Assembly: GCF_002776525.5 (NCBI RefSeq)
Contig: NC_045435.1
Location: 128,479,027 to 128,543,026 of the forward strand
Direction of reading: 5' to 3'
DNA from: Piliocolobus tephrosceles
Lineage: Eukaryota > Chordata > Mammalia > Primates > Cercopithecidae
DNA: 64,000 nucleotides
Shown here: piece after piece, positions 37,365 to 49,503 of the stretch
How positions within the stretch are numbered: the stretch's first letter is position 1
How the letters are laid out: each line of letters opens with the position of its first letter
Notes under the pieces: generated by a model
Told to the model about the DNA's origin: nothing
The model's input: only the letters and a program-made list of their open reading frames with translations
Databases searched by the model: none
Position numbers and translations under genes: made by a program

Positions 37365-39086
37365 GAAAGTACCTTTCTGTGAATCTACTTTTCAATATGT
37401 TTATTCATCTCACATGGATGAAGCTTTCTTTACATTATGCAGCTTGGAAACTCCCTCGTGGATGGATCCGCAAATGGATATTTGGGTTTATATTCGGTCC
37501 TGTGGTGAAATAGGAAATATAGTCAGATAAAAACTGGAGAGAAGCTTTCTGAGAAACTGTTTGGTGACGTGTGATTTCCACTAAGGGATTTATAAGATTC
37601 TTCTCATAAAGCACAGTTTTAACACTGTTCCTGTAAAACAGAAAGAGTGATATTCAGAGCACATTGAAGACTATGGCAAAAAGTGAAACGTCGTCCAGAA
37701 AAAACAGAAAGAAGCACACGAAGAAGTTGTTCTCTGGCATGTCCATTCTTTTCACAGGGTTGAAGCTTACTCTACATTTCCCAGTTTGGAAGTCCATCTT
37801 TTAGGGTTCTGTGAAGGGATAGTAAGTGGCGACCGGAGGCCTGTGTGAGGTAAGGAAAGGTCTTCCATCAAAAATCGGAGAGAAGCTTTCTGCACACATC
37901 TTTTGTCATGTTTGTATGCATTTCATAGAGTTAAATCATTCCTTGGATTGAGCAGTTTGAAATCACTGTTTCTGTGGAATCTGAGAAAGGACATTTGGAA
38001 ACGCTCTTAGAATAGCCTGAAAGAGAAATAGCCTCAGAGAGAAACCAGAAGGAAGCTGTCTGTGAAACTGCTCTGTGTCATGAGAATTCCACTGACACAG
38101 TTAATCTTCTCTTTTCTTTGAGCTGTATCATAACACTGTTTTTGTTTAGCCTATGAAGGGATATTCTGGAGGGCTTTTAGGCTTATGGTGAGAAAGGAAA
38201 CGTCGTCAGATAGAAACTGGAGAGAAGCTTTCTGAGGTGCTGCTTTGTGACATGTGCATTCCACTCAGGGAAATATACCTTTCTTCTCCTAGAGGGTTCT
38301 GGAATCTCTTTTGGAAAAAAAAGCTACAAACAGACATTCGGGAGTGTAAGTAAGTCTATGGTGAATAAGGAAATATCCTCAGACAAAAACTGGAAAGAGA
38401 TTTCTGTGAAACTCCTTTGTGTTAGATATATTTATTCGTCTCACATAGTTAAAATTTTAATTACATTATGCAGTTTGGAAACTCCGTCATGCACAGATCC
38501 AAAAGGGACATTCGGGAGCACATTCAGGCCTACGGTGAAAGAGGAGATATCTTCAGAGAAAACTGGATAGAAGCTTTCAGAGAAACTACTTTGTGATGTA
38601 TACATTCCACTCAGTGAGTTATACCTCTTTTCTCACAAGGCAGTGTTTCAACACTGTTCCTGTGAAACAGAAAAAGTGATATTTTGGAACACATTGAGGA
38701 CTATTGCAAATAGTGAAATATACTGAAATAAAATCGAGGAAGAAGCCTTCCAACAATCTGCTCTCTGATAGGTGCATTCACTTCACAGAGTTAATGCTTA
38801 CTCTATGTTGCCAGGTTTGAAACTCTGTCTTTGAAGAATCTGTGGAGGGATATTGAGTGACGCCTGGAGGCTAGTGATGAGCGAGGAAAGGTCTTCCGAT
38901 GCAACCTGCAGGGAGAGGTTCTGAGCAGCTGCTTTGCGATGTGTGTATTCGTCTCCTAGAATTAAACCATTCTTTGGATTGAGCATCTTGAAATAATTGT
39001 TTTTGTGGAATCTGAGGAAGGATATTTGGGAACGATCCTTAGAACATGGAGAAGGAAATATCATCAGGTAAAACCCAGAAGGAGAT
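37365..39086 (-). repeat. Alphoid HOR copy B9, partial: monomers 13 to 4
   Basis: Reversed monomers 13 down to 4, ending right at the monomer 4/3 boundary (aaacccagaagga), where orientation flips to forward. Confidence 0.88.
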
Positions 39087-39095
39087 AATTATGTG
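39080..39095. other. Orientation switch J2: reversed monomer 4 joined to forward monomer 1
   Basis: Reversed sequence ends near cccagaagga. Forward monomer 1 resumes within its second half (atgtgagataattacatg). It is the only reverse-to-forward switch in the window, and I found no second copy of it. Confidence 0.88.
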
Positions 39096-41210
39096 AGATA
39101 ATTACATGTATCATAGAGTAGTTTCCTAGAAAGCTTCTTTCCAGTTTTTGTTTGTGGCTGTTTCCCTTTTCACCATCAACATCAGCATGCTCCCGAATAT
39201 CATTTGGTAGCTGTTCCCCCAAAAGGGTTACCCTGATGCTGTATGTGAAGAGAGGTGTAACACTGTGACTGGAATACACACGTCACAAAGCAGTTCCTCG
39301 GAAAGTTTCTCTCCAGTTTCGTTCTGAACATATTTCCTTTTTCACCATTAGCATCAAAGTGCTCCTGAATATCCCATCACACACTAAACATACAAAGGGC
39401 TAAAAAACTGGTCAATGAAAAGAGAGGCTTACCTAAGTGACAGGAATTAAGACGACGTAGAGCAGTTTCACAGTAAGCTTCCTTCTGGATTTTACCTGAG
39501 GATATTTCTTTCTCAATATTCTAAAGATACTTCCCGAATGTCCTTCCTCAGATTCCACAAAAACAGTGATTTCAAGCTGCTCAATCCAGAGAATGATTTA
39601 ACCCTACGAGACGAATACACACATCGCAAAGCAGGTGCTCAGAACGTTTCTCTGCAGTTTTCATCGGAAGGCGTTTCCTCACTCACCACAAGCCTCCGGG
39701 CGTCACTAAATATCCCTTCACAGATTCTTCAAAGACAGAGTTACAAAGATGGGGCAACATGGAGTAAGCATTAACTCTTTGAACTGAATGCCCATATCAG
39801 AGAACAGATTCTTGGAATGCTTCTTCCTCAATCTTATTTCAGTATATTTCACTCTTCACCGTAGTCCTCAATGAGTTTCAAAATATCACTTTTTCGGTTT
39901 CACAGGAAAAGTGTGCAAACACTGCCTTGTGAGAAAAGAGGTATAACTCACTCAGCGGAATACATACATCACAAAGTAGTTTCTCAGAAAGCTTCTATCC
40001 ACTTTTTATCTGAAGATATCTCCTCTTTCACCGTAGGCCAGAATGTGCTCCCTGATGTCCCTTTGCGGATTTGTGCATGACGGAGTTTTGAAACTGCATA
40101 ATATAATTAAAGTTTTAACTATGCGAGATGAATAAATATATCTAACACAAAACAGTTTCACAGAATTCTTCTTTCCAGGATTGTCTGAGGATATTTCCTT
40201 TTTCACCAGAGAAGTCACTATACTCCAGAATATGTCTAGGTAGCTTTTCCTCCAAAAGGGATTCCGTAATCCTCTAGGAAAAGAAAAGTATATTTCTGTG
40301 AGTGGAATGCACACATCACAAAGCAGTTCCTCAGAAAGCTTCTCTCCAGTTTCTATCAGAAGACGTTTCCTTTCTCACTGTAAGCCTAAAAGACCTCCAG
40401 AGTATCCCTTCACTGACTAAACAAAAACAGTGTTATGGTACAGCTCAATGAAAAGAGAAGCTTAACTGTGTGGGCAGAACTCACGTGACACAGAGCAGTT
40501 TAGCAGAAAGCTTCCTTCTGGTTTCTCTCTGAGGTTATTTCTTTTTCGGGATATTCTAAAGAGCGTTTCCAAATGTCCTTTCTCAGATTCCACAGAAACA
40601 GAGATTTCAAACTGCTGCATCCAAAGAATGATTTATCGCTATGAGATGAATACAAACATTGCAAAAGAGGTACGTAGAAAACTTCTTTCTGATTTTCAAT
40701 GGAAGACATTTCCTTGCCTCAGACAGGCCTCCAGTCACCACTTACTATCCCTTCACAGAAACCTCAAAGACAGACTTTCAAACTGGGAAATATGGAGTAA
40801 GCGTTAACCCTGTGAAAAGAATGGACATGTCAGAGAGGAGTTTCTATTAGTGCTTCTTTCTCTTTTATTTAACGACATTTCACTTTTTGCCATAGTCTTC
40901 AATGTGCTCCAAATATCACTCTTTTGGGCTTACAATAACAGTGTTCAAACTCTGCCTTATGAGAAAAAAGTTATAACTCCCTGAGTAGAATGCTCACATC
41001 ACCAAGCAGTTTTTTAGAAAGCTTCTCTCCAGTTTTTATCTGACTATATTAGCTATTTCACCATAGGCACGAATGTGATCCCAAATATCCCTTCGCAGTT
41101 CGAACCACGAGGTAGTTTTAAGCTGTGTAAAGTAAAGAAAGCTTCTTCTATGTGAGATGAGTAAACACAGCAAAAAACAGAATCACAGAAAGCTTCTTTC
41201 CAGTTTTTAT
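39087..41210 (+). repeat. Alphoid HOR copy C1: monomer 1 (3' half) to 13
   Basis: Begins within monomer 1 at J2, then monomers 2 to 13 in order; 2124 bp. Confidence 0.9.
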
Positions 41211-42330
41211 CTGAAGATATTTCCATTTTCACCATAGTCCAGAATGTGCTCTCAATGTTCCCTTCGGGGATCCGTCCATGACAGTTACCAAGCTGCGTAT
41301 TGGAAATAAAGTTTTGTCTATGTGAGATGGGTACTCATAACTCAGAGTAGTTTCCTAGAAAGCTTCTTTCCAGTTTTTGTCTGAGGCTATTTCCCTTTCC
41401 ACTATCTACATCAACAGGCTCTCGAATATCACTTGGTACCTGTTCCTCCAAAAGGGTTTCACCGAAACTGTATGAGAAGGGAGGTATAACACTGTGAGTG
41501 AAATGCGCATGTCACAAAGCAGTTCCTCAGAAAGCTTCTCTCCAGTTTCGTTCTGAACATATTTCCTATTTCACCATAAGCTTCAAAGTGCTCCCAAATA
41601 TGCCAGCACAAGCTAAACATACACAGGGTTAGAAAACTGATCAATGGAAAGAGAGGCTGAACTGACTGAGAGGAATTAAGATGACACAAAGCAGTTTCAC
41701 AGAAAGCTTCCTTCTGGATGTTACCTGAGGATATTTCTTTCTCCATATTCTAAGGATCATTCACAAATATCCTTTAACAGATTCCACAAAAACAATGATT
41801 TCAAGCTGCTCAATCCAAAGAATGTTTTAACTCCTTGAGACGAATACACACATCAAAAGCGGTTTCTCAGAAAGATTCTCTGCAGGTTTCATCGGAAGAC
41901 GTTTCGTTGCTCACCACAAACCTCCGGGCGTCACTAAATATCCCTTCACAGATTCTCAAAGAGAGTTTCGAAACTGGGCAACATAGAGTAAGCATTAACT
42001 CTGTGAAGTGAATGCACATATCAGAGAGCAGATTCCTGGAATGCTTCTTCCTAGATTTTATTTCAGTATATTGCACTATTCGCCACAGTCCTCAAGGCGT
42101 TCCGAAATATCACTTTTTCGGTTTCACCAGAACAGTGTTGAAACACTGTCTTGTGAGAAAAGAGGTATAACTCCCTGAGTGGAATGCATACATCACAAAG
42201 TAGTTTCTCTGAAAGCTTCTATCCAGTTTTTATCTGAAGATATGTCTTCTTTCACAGTAGGCCTGAATGTGCTCCCGAATGTCTGTTCGCGGATCTGTGT
42301 ATGACAGAGTTTCCAAACTGCATAATATAA

Positions 42331-42650
42331 TTAACGTTTTAGGCTGGGCACGGTGGCTCAAGCCTGTAATCCCAGCAATTTGGGAGGCCGAGATGGGTGG
42401 ATCACGAGGTCAGGAGATATAGACCATCCTGGTTGACACGGTGAAACCCCATCTCTACTAAAAACTACAAAAAACTAGGCAGGTGAGGTGGTGGCACCTG
42501 TAGTCTCAGCTACCTGGGAGGCTGAGGCAGGAGAATAGCGTGAACCCAGGAGTCAGAGCTTGCAGTGAGCTGAGATCCAGCCACAGCACTCCACCCTGGG
42601 TAACAGAGCGAGATTCCATCTCAAAAAAAATAATAATAGTTAAAATTTTA
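42331..42650. repeat. Alu target-site duplication (about 11 bp, imperfect)
   Basis: The left copy ttaacgtttta (42331-42341) abuts the Alu start. The right copy ttaaaatttta (42640-42650) follows the A-rich tail. Nine of eleven bases agree, and the satellite consensus here is ttaaagtttta, so both copies have drifted. Confidence 0.7.
42342..42639 (+). mobile_element. Alu element, AluY type, probably an Old World monkey lineage
   Basis: Full-length dimeric Alu (about 280 bp plus an A-rich tail with a taataata end), sense orientation, starting ggctgggcacggtggctc. The Y-type diagnostic gcttgcagtgagc is present. The right arm has gagatccagccac where human AluY has gagatcgcgccac. A decayed gagatccggccac, the form I associate with cercopithecoid AluY lineages, explains this best. 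The pol III B box region is mutated (gagatatagacc). Scattered other changes indicate a moderately old, inactive copy. Confidence 0.93.
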
Positions 42651-44175
42651 AATATGTGAGAATAAATATATCTAACACAAAGCAGTTTCACAAAAATCTT
42701 CTTTCCTGTTTTTTTCTGAGGGTAGTTCCATTTTCAACATAGTAGTCACTATACTCCCGAATATCTCTTGGTAGCTTTCTCTCCAAAAGGGATTCCGGAA
42801 TCCTCTATGAATAGAAAGGTATATATCTGTGAGTGGAATGCACACGTCACAATGCAGCTCCTCAGAAAGCATCTCTCCAGTTTCTAACTGAAGGCGATTC
42901 CTTTCTCAACGTAAGCCTCAAAGCCCTCCAGAATATCCCTTCGTAGACTAAACAAAAACAGTGTTATTGTGCAGCTCAATGAAAACAGAAGCTTAACTCT
43001 CTGAGTGGAATTCACGTTACACAGAGTATTTTCACAGAAAGCTTCCTTCTGGTTTTTCTCTAAGGTTTTGTGTTTTTCAGGATATTTCAAAGAGCGTTTC
43101 CAAATGTCCTTTCTGAGATTCCACAGAAACAATGATTTCAAACTGCTCAATCCAGAGGATGATTTAGCTCTATGAAGTGAATACAAGCATCACGAAAGGG
43201 TTACGCAGAATGCTTCTCTCCGATTTTCGATGAAAGACATTTCCTAGCCTCATGCAGGCCTCAGGTTGCCACTAAGTATCCCTTTGCAGAACCATCAAAG
43301 ACCGACTTTCAAACTGGGAAATGTAGAGTAAGCTTTAACCCTGTGAAAAGAATGGAGATGTCAGAGAGCAGTTTCTTAGAGTGCTTCTTTCTTTTTTTTT
43401 TTGGACGCCATTTGACTTTTTGCCATAGTCTTCAAAGTGCTTCGAATATCAGTCCTTTAGTTTTACAGGAACAGTGTTCAAACTGTGCCTTATAAGAAGA
43501 GAGTTATAACTCCCTGAGGCGAAAGCACACATCACCAAGCAGTTTCTCAGAAAGTTTCTCTCCACTTTATATCTGACTATATTTCCTATTTTACGATAGG
43601 CCTGACTGTCATCCCAAACATCCACGAGGGAGTTTCCAAGCTGCGTAATGTAAAGAAAGTTTCATCTATGTGAGATGAATAAACATAGTGAAAAGCAGAT
43701 TCACTGAAAGTTTCTTTCCAGTTTTAATTTGAAGATATTTCCTTTTTCACCAGAATCGACAATGTACTGCTGAAGATCCCTTCGTGGATCCATCCATGAG
43801 AGTTTCCAAGCTGCGTAATTTAAAGAAAGCTTTATCAATGTGAGATGATTACACATACCACAGAGTAGTTTCCTAGAAAGCTTCTTTCCTGTTTTTGTCT
43901 GAGGCTATTTCCCTTTTCACCATCGGAATCAACATGCTCCTGAATATCTCTGGGTACCTGTTTCTCCAAAAGTGTTTCCCTGACCCTGTATGAGAGGAGA
44001 GCTATAACACTGTGACTGGAATGAACATGTCACAAAGCAGTTCTTCGGAAAGCTTCTCTCCAGTTTCGGTCTGAACATATTTCCTTTTTCACCATTAGCC
44101 TGAAAGTACTCCCGAATATCCCATCACACGCAAAACAAACAAAGGGCTAGGAAACTTCTCAAAGAATAGAGAGTA

Positions 44176-44426
44176 TGGCGATTCCTCAAGGATCTAGAAC
44201 TAGATGTACCATATGACCCAGCCATCCCACTACTGGGTATATACCCAAAGGATTATAAATTATGCTACTACAAAGACACATGCACACGTATGTTTATTGC
44301 GGCACTATTCACAATAGCAAAGACTTGGAATCAACCCAAATGTCCATCAGTGACAGACTGGATTAAGAAAATGTGGCACATATACACCATGGAATACTAT
44401 GCAGCCATAAAAAAGGATGAGTTTGC
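44176..44426 (+). pseudogene. L1 ORF2 C-terminal fragment
   Basis: About 84 codons of the ORF2p C-terminal segment (FLKDLELDVPYDPAIPLLG to MEYYAAIKKDEF), open up to the gap. It lacks the endonuclease, the RT domain and the true stop, which would fall in the gap. It is a retrotransposition relic with no start codon of its own in a meaningful position. Confidence 0.9.
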
Positions 44427-44826
44427 NNNNNNNNNNNNNNNNNNNNNNNNNNNNNNNNNNNNNNNNNNNNNNNNNNNNNNNNNNNNNNNNNNNNNNNNNN
44501 NNNNNNNNNNNNNNNNNNNNNNNNNNNNNNNNNNNNNNNNNNNNNNNNNNNNNNNNNNNNNNNNNNNNNNNNNNNNNNNNNNNNNNNNNNNNNNNNNNNN
44601 NNNNNNNNNNNNNNNNNNNNNNNNNNNNNNNNNNNNNNNNNNNNNNNNNNNNNNNNNNNNNNNNNNNNNNNNNNNNNNNNNNNNNNNNNNNNNNNNNNNN
44701 NNNNNNNNNNNNNNNNNNNNNNNNNNNNNNNNNNNNNNNNNNNNNNNNNNNNNNNNNNNNNNNNNNNNNNNNNNNNNNNNNNNNNNNNNNNNNNNNNNNN
44801 NNNNNNNNNNNNNNNNNNNNNNNNNN
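44427..44826. other. Assembly gap, exactly 400 N
   Basis: Run of 400 N between L1 ORF2 sequence and the L1 poly-A. Frames that run through it are artefacts of translating N. Confidence 0.99.
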
Positions 44827-47800
44827 AAAAAAAAAAAAAAAAAGAATAGGGAGGCTTACCTGAGTGAGAGGAATTACGACGACACAGAGCAGTTTCATGG
44901 AAAGCTTCCTTCTGAATTTTACCTCAGGATATTGCTTTCTCCATATTCTAAGGATCGTTCCCAAATGTCCTTCCTCAGATTCCACAAAAACAGTGATTCC
45001 AAGCTGCTCAATTCAAAGAATGGTTTAACTCTACGAGACGAATACACACATCGCAAATCAGTTGCTCAACAAGGAGGTATAACTCCCTGAGTGGAATGCA
45101 TACATCACAAAGTAGTTTCACAGAAAGCTTCTATCCAGTTTTTATCTTAAGATATCTCCTCTTTCAACATAGGCCTGAACGTGCTCCTGAACGTCCCTTC
45201 ACGGGTCTGTGCATGATGGAGTTTCAAACTGTATAATGGAACTGAAGTTTTAACTATGCAAAAGGAATGAATATATCTAACACAGAGCAGTTTCACAGAA
45301 ATCTTATTTCCATCTTTTGTCTGAGGATATTTCCTTTTTCACCATAGTCGTCGCTATACTCCCGAATATCTCTTTGTAGCTTTTTCTCCAAAAGTGATTC
45401 TGAACTCCTCCAGGAGAAGAAAGGTATATTTCTCTGAGTGGAATGCACACGTCCCAAAGCGGCTCCTCAGAAAGCTTCTCTCCAGTTTCTATCTGAAGAC
45501 CTTTCCTTTCGCACTGTAAGCCTCAAAGCCCTCCAGAATATCCTTTCACAGTCTAAACAAAATCAGTGTTATGATACAGCTCAATGAAAAGAGAATCTTA
45601 ACTGTGTGAGTGGAATTCACGTGACACAGAGCAGTTTCACAGAAAGGTTCCTTCTAGTTTGTCTCTGAGGTTATTTCTTTTTCAGGATATTCTAAAGAGC
45701 GTTTCCAAATGTCCTTTCTCAGATTCCACAGAAACAGTGATTTCAAACTTCTACAACCAAAGAATGTTTTAACTCTATGAGATGAATAGAAACATCACAA
45801 AAGTGTTGTGCAGAAAGCTTCTCTGCAATTTTCGATGGAAGATATTTCCTTGCCTCACAAAGGCCTCTGGTCACTACTTACTGTCCTTACCAGAAACCTC
45901 AAAGATCGACTTTCAAACTCGAAAATGTAGCGTAAGCTTTAACCCTTTGAAAAGATTGGACATGTCAGACAGCCATTTCTTCGAGTGATTCTTTCTGTTT
46001 ATTATTGGACGATATTTCACTTTTTGCCATATTTTTCAACGTGCTCCAAATATCACTCTGTCGGTTTTACAAGAACCGTGTTCAAACTGTGCCTTATGAG
46101 AAGAAAGTTATATATCCCTTAGTGGAATGCACACATCACCATGCAGTTTCTCATAAAGCTTTTCTCCAGTTTTTATCTGACTACATTTCCTCTTTCTCCA
46201 TTGGCCTGAAAGTGATGCCAAATATCCCTTTTCAGATCCATCCACGAGGGAGTTTTTAAGCTGCATAATGTAAAGAGAGCTTCCTATATGTGAGATGAAT
46301 TAACATAGAAAAAAGCAGATTCACAGAAAGCTTCTTTCCAGTTTTTATCTGAAGATATTTTCATTTTCACCCTAGTCCAGAATGTGCTCTCGAAGGTTCC
46401 TTCGTGGATCCCTCCATGACAGTTTCCAAGCTGCGTAATTTTATGAAAGCTTTATCTATGTGAGATGATTACACATATCACAGAGTATTTTCCTAGAAAG
46501 CTTCTTTCCAGTTTTTGTCTGAGGCTATTTCCCTTTTCAACATTGGCATCAACATTCTCCCGAATACCACTTGGTACCTGTTTCTCCAAAAGAATTTCCC
46601 TGGCACTGTATGAGAAGAGAGGTATAAAACTCTGACTGGAATGCACACGTCACAAAGCAGTTCCTTGGAAGTTTCTCTCCACTTTCGATCTGGACATATT
46701 TCCTTTTTCACCATCAGCCTCAATGTGCTCCTGAATATCCCATCATATGCTAAACATACACAGGGCTAGAAAACTACTCAATGAAAAGAGAGGCTTATCT
46801 GAGTGAGAGGAATTAAGACGACACAGAGCAGTTTCACAGAAGGCTTCCTTCTGGATTTTACCTCAGCATATTTCTTTCTCCATATTCTAAGGATCGTTCC
46901 CCAATGTCCTTCCTCAGATTCCACAAAAACAGTGATTTCAAGGTGCCCATTTGAAATAATGGTTTATCTCTATGAGACGAATACACACAACGCAAAGCAG
47001 TTGCTCAGAACGTTTGTCTGCAGGTTTCATCGGAAGAGGTCTCCTCGCTCACCACAAGCCTCCAGGCATCACTAAATATCCCTTCACAGATTCTTCAAAG
47101 AAAGAGTTCTGAAACTGGGCAACATAGAGTAAGCATTAACTCTGTGAAGTTAATTCACATATCACAGAACAGATTCTTGGAAAGCTTCTTCCTCGATTTT
47201 ATTTCAGTGTATTTCACTATTTGCCATAGTCCTCAATGCATTCCGAAATATCACTTTTCTGGTTTCACTGGAACAGAGTTCAAACACTGCCTTGTGAGAA
47301 AAGAGGTATAACTTCCTCAGTGGAATGCATACATCACAAAGTAGTTTCTCAGAAAGCTTCTATCCAGTTTTTATCTGAAGATATCTGCTCTTTCACCGTA
47401 GGCCTGAAAGTGGTCCCGAATATCCCTTCGCGGATGTGTGCATGACGGAGTTTGCAAACTGCGTAATATAATTAAAGTTTTTACTATGCCAGACGAATAA
47501 ATGTATCTAATACAAAGCAGTTTCACAGAAATCTTCTTTTCAGTTTTTGTCTGAGGATATTTCCTTTTTCACCATATTCATCGCTATACTCCCAAATATC
47601 TCTTGGTAGCTTTTTCTCCAAAAGGGATTCCGGAATCCTTTAGAAGAAAGGTATATTTCTTTTTCTTTTTTTTTTTATTATTATACTTTAAGTTCTATGG
47701 TACCTGTGCACAATGTGCAGGTTTGTTACATATGTATACCTGTATCACGTTGTTGTGCTTCACCCATCAACTCGTCAGCACCCAGCAATTTGTCATTTAT

Positions 47801-47901
47801 ATCAAGTATGACTCCCAATGTAATCCCTCACCCCACACCCCTCCACATGAAAGGCCCCGATGTGTGATGTTCCCCTTACCGACTCCAAGTGATCTCATTG
47901 T

Positions 47902-48177
47902 TCAGTTCCCACCTATGAGTGAGAACATGCGGTGTTTGGTTTTCTGTTCTTGTGATAGTTTGCTAAGAATGATGGTACCCAGCTGCATCCATGTCCCTAC
48001 AAAGGATGCAAACTCGTCCTTTTTATGGCTGCATAGTTTTCCACCGTGTATATGTGCCACATTTTCCTAATCCCGTCTATCACTGATGGACATTTTGGTT
48101 GATTCCAAGTCTTTGCTATTGTGGATAGTGCCACAATAAACATACATGTGCATGTGTCTTTATAGCAGCATGATTTA
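47902..48177 (-). pseudogene. L1 ORF2 extreme C-terminus, frameshifted
   Basis: The minus strand encodes the end of ORF2p, with its stop at 47902-47904 followed by the 3' UTR down to 47661. A T run at about 48018-48023 has five T where the other copy has six, giving a frameshift near the KKDEF segment. It is non-functional. Confidence 0.85.
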
Positions 48178-48581
48178 GAACAAGGCCAGAGGCATCACGC
48201 TACCTGACTTCAAACTATACTACAAGGCTACAGTAACCAAAACAGCATTTTAGTGGTACCAAATCAGAGATATAGACGAATGGAAGAGAACAGAGTCCTC
48301 AGAAATAATACCACACATCTACAGCCATCTGATCTTTGATAAACCTGAGAAAAACAAGAAATGAGGAAAGGATTCCCTATTTAATAAATGGTGCTGTGAA
48401 AATTGGCTAGCCATAAGTAGAAAGCTGAAAATGGATCCTTTCCTTACTCCTTATATGGAAATTAATACAAGATGGATTAGACATGAAATGTTAGACCTAA
48501 TACCATAAAAACCCTTGAAGAAAACCTAGGTAGTATCATACAGGACATAGGCATGTGCAAGGACTTCATGTCTAAAACACC
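48178..48581 (+). pseudogene. L1 ORF2 internal segment in inverted position, with in-frame stop
   Basis: The plus strand reads GGITLPDFKLYYKATVTKT-like ORF2 sequence, then continues toward the KDFMSKTP region. There is a TAG after KTAF (about 48251), and TGA at 48362-48364 where intact copies have a Trp codon. The L1 at the window start has TGA at the same codon, preceded by the same AAA codon. Confidence 0.85.
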
Positions 48582-49503
48582 AGAAGAAAGGTATATTTCT
48601 GTGAGTGGAATGCACACGTCACAAAGCAGCCTCTCAGGAAGCTTCTCTCTGGTTTCTATATGAAGATGTTTCCTTTCTCTCCATAAGCCTCAAAGCCCTC
48701 AAAAGTATCCCTTCGCAGACTAAGCAAAAGCAGTGTTATGATACAGCTTAGTGAAAAGGGAAACTTAACTGTGTGAGTGGAATTCACTTGACACAGTGTA
48801 GGTTCACAGAAAGCTTCCTTCTGGTTCTCTCTGTGGTTATTTCTTTTTCAGGATATTCTAAAGAGCGTTTCCGAATGTCCTTTCTCAGATTCCACAGAAA
48901 CAGTGATTTCAAACTGCTCAATCCAAAGAATGATTTAATGCTATGAGATGAATACAAAAATCACAAGAGAGTTGCCCAGAAAGCTTCTCTCTCATTTTCG
49001 ATGGAAGACATTTCCTTGCCTCACACAGGCCTCCGGTCACCACTTACTATCCCTTCACAGAACCCTCAAAGACCGACTTTCAAACTGTGAAATGTAGAGT
49101 AAGATTTAACACTGTGAAAAGTATGGGCCTTCCAGAGACCAGTTTTTTCGAGTGCTTCTCTGTTTTTTATTGGACGACATCTCACTTTTTGCCCTAGTCT
49201 TCAATGTGCTCCGAATATTACTCTTTTGGTTTTACAGGAAGAGTGTTCAAACTGTGCCTTATGAGAAGAAAGTCATAACTCCCTGAGTGGAATACACACA
49301 TCACGGAGCAGTCCCTCAGAAAGCTTCTCTCCAGTTTTTATCTGACTATATTTCCTATTTCACCATAGGCCCAAATGTGTTCTCAAATATTCTTTCACGG
49401 ATCCATTCACAAGAGTGTATCCAAGCTGCATAATGTAAAGAAACCTTCATCTTTGTGAGATGAATAAACATAGCAAATAGCAGATTCACAGAAAGCTTCT
49501 TTC

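Larger units (their letters stand above)
20919..39086 (-). repeat. Alphoid satellite block B, reverse orientation
   Basis: About 18.2 kb in which every monomer is the reverse complement of block A. Hallmarks are gataaaaactggaaagaag, gagaagctttctgagaaact and ctatggtgaaaaaggaaat. The 13-mer order is preserved, read as 13 down to 1 from left to right. It contains one LTR-like insertion, one 13-to-3 jump (about 29868) and one monomer 7-8 duplication (about 36008). Confidence 0.95.
41211..43718 (+). repeat. Alphoid HOR copy C2, interrupted by Alu
   Basis: Complete 13-mer enlarged to 2508 bp by the Alu (about 300 bp plus duplicated target) inserted in monomer 7. Without it the unit is about 2.2 kb. 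Confidence 0.9.
44174..44840 (+). mobile_element. 5'-truncated L1, sense, partly hidden in an N gap
   Basis: Starts in the ORF2 C-terminal region (tggcgattcctcaagg) and ends in at least 14 A just before the right target duplication. Bases 44427-44826 are N. By comparison with the L1 at 47661, about 345 bp of ORF2 end, 3' UTR and tail should lie in the gap, close to the 400 N given. One short 5'-truncated insertion with its own duplication explains both edges. Confidence 0.92.
44161..44853. repeat. 13-bp target-site duplication of the truncated sense L1
   Basis: The left copy aaagaatagagag (44161-44173) and the right copy aaagaatagggag (44841-44853) differ at one base. The right copy directly follows the poly-A tail, as expected for target-primed reverse transcription. 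The first A residues cannot be assigned uniquely to tail or duplication. Confidence 0.85.
43719..46338 (+). repeat. Alphoid HOR copy C3, with L1 insertion and monomer 5 deletion
   Basis: Monomers 1 to 13, with the L1 at 44174-44840 inserted in monomer 3. In monomer 4 the sequence jumps from cagttgctca to acaaggaggtataac (about 45073), the middle of monomer 6, losing monomer 5 and parts of 4 and 6. Total 2620 bp. Confidence 0.88.
47661..48581 (-). mobile_element. L1 insertion with internal 5' inversion (twin priming)
   Basis: The left part (47661 to about 48177) is antisense L1: an interrupted poly-T, the 3' UTR, then the end of ORF2. At about 48177 (gattta/gaac) the sequence switches to sense-strand L1 from further upstream in ORF2 (ggcatcacgctacctgac to ttcatgtctaaaacacc), up to the right target duplication. 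About 550 bp of ORF2 between the two segments is missing, judged against the L1 at the window start. This is the classic outcome of twin priming during L1 integration. Confidence 0.94.
47642..48600. repeat. Perfect 19-bp target-site duplication of the inverted L1
   Basis: agaagaaaggtatatttct occurs at 47642-47660 and again at 48582-48600 with no mismatch, immediately outside the L1 sequence. It is normal monomer 8 sequence, so the duplication comes from the insertion. Perfect identity suggests a younger insertion than the Alu or the LTR. Confidence 0.95.
46339..49503 (+). repeat. Alphoid HOR copy C4, interrupted by twin-primed L1
   Basis: Complete 13-mer. It is 3165 bp long; subtracting the 921-bp L1 and one 19-bp target copy leaves 2225 bp, the normal unit length. 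The insertion is in monomer 8. Confidence 0.92.

Noticed and set aside
44290..45090. Long frames spanning the 400-N gap
   Set aside because: Most of the translation is N. Only the L1 ORF2 start and unrelated satellite lie at the ends.
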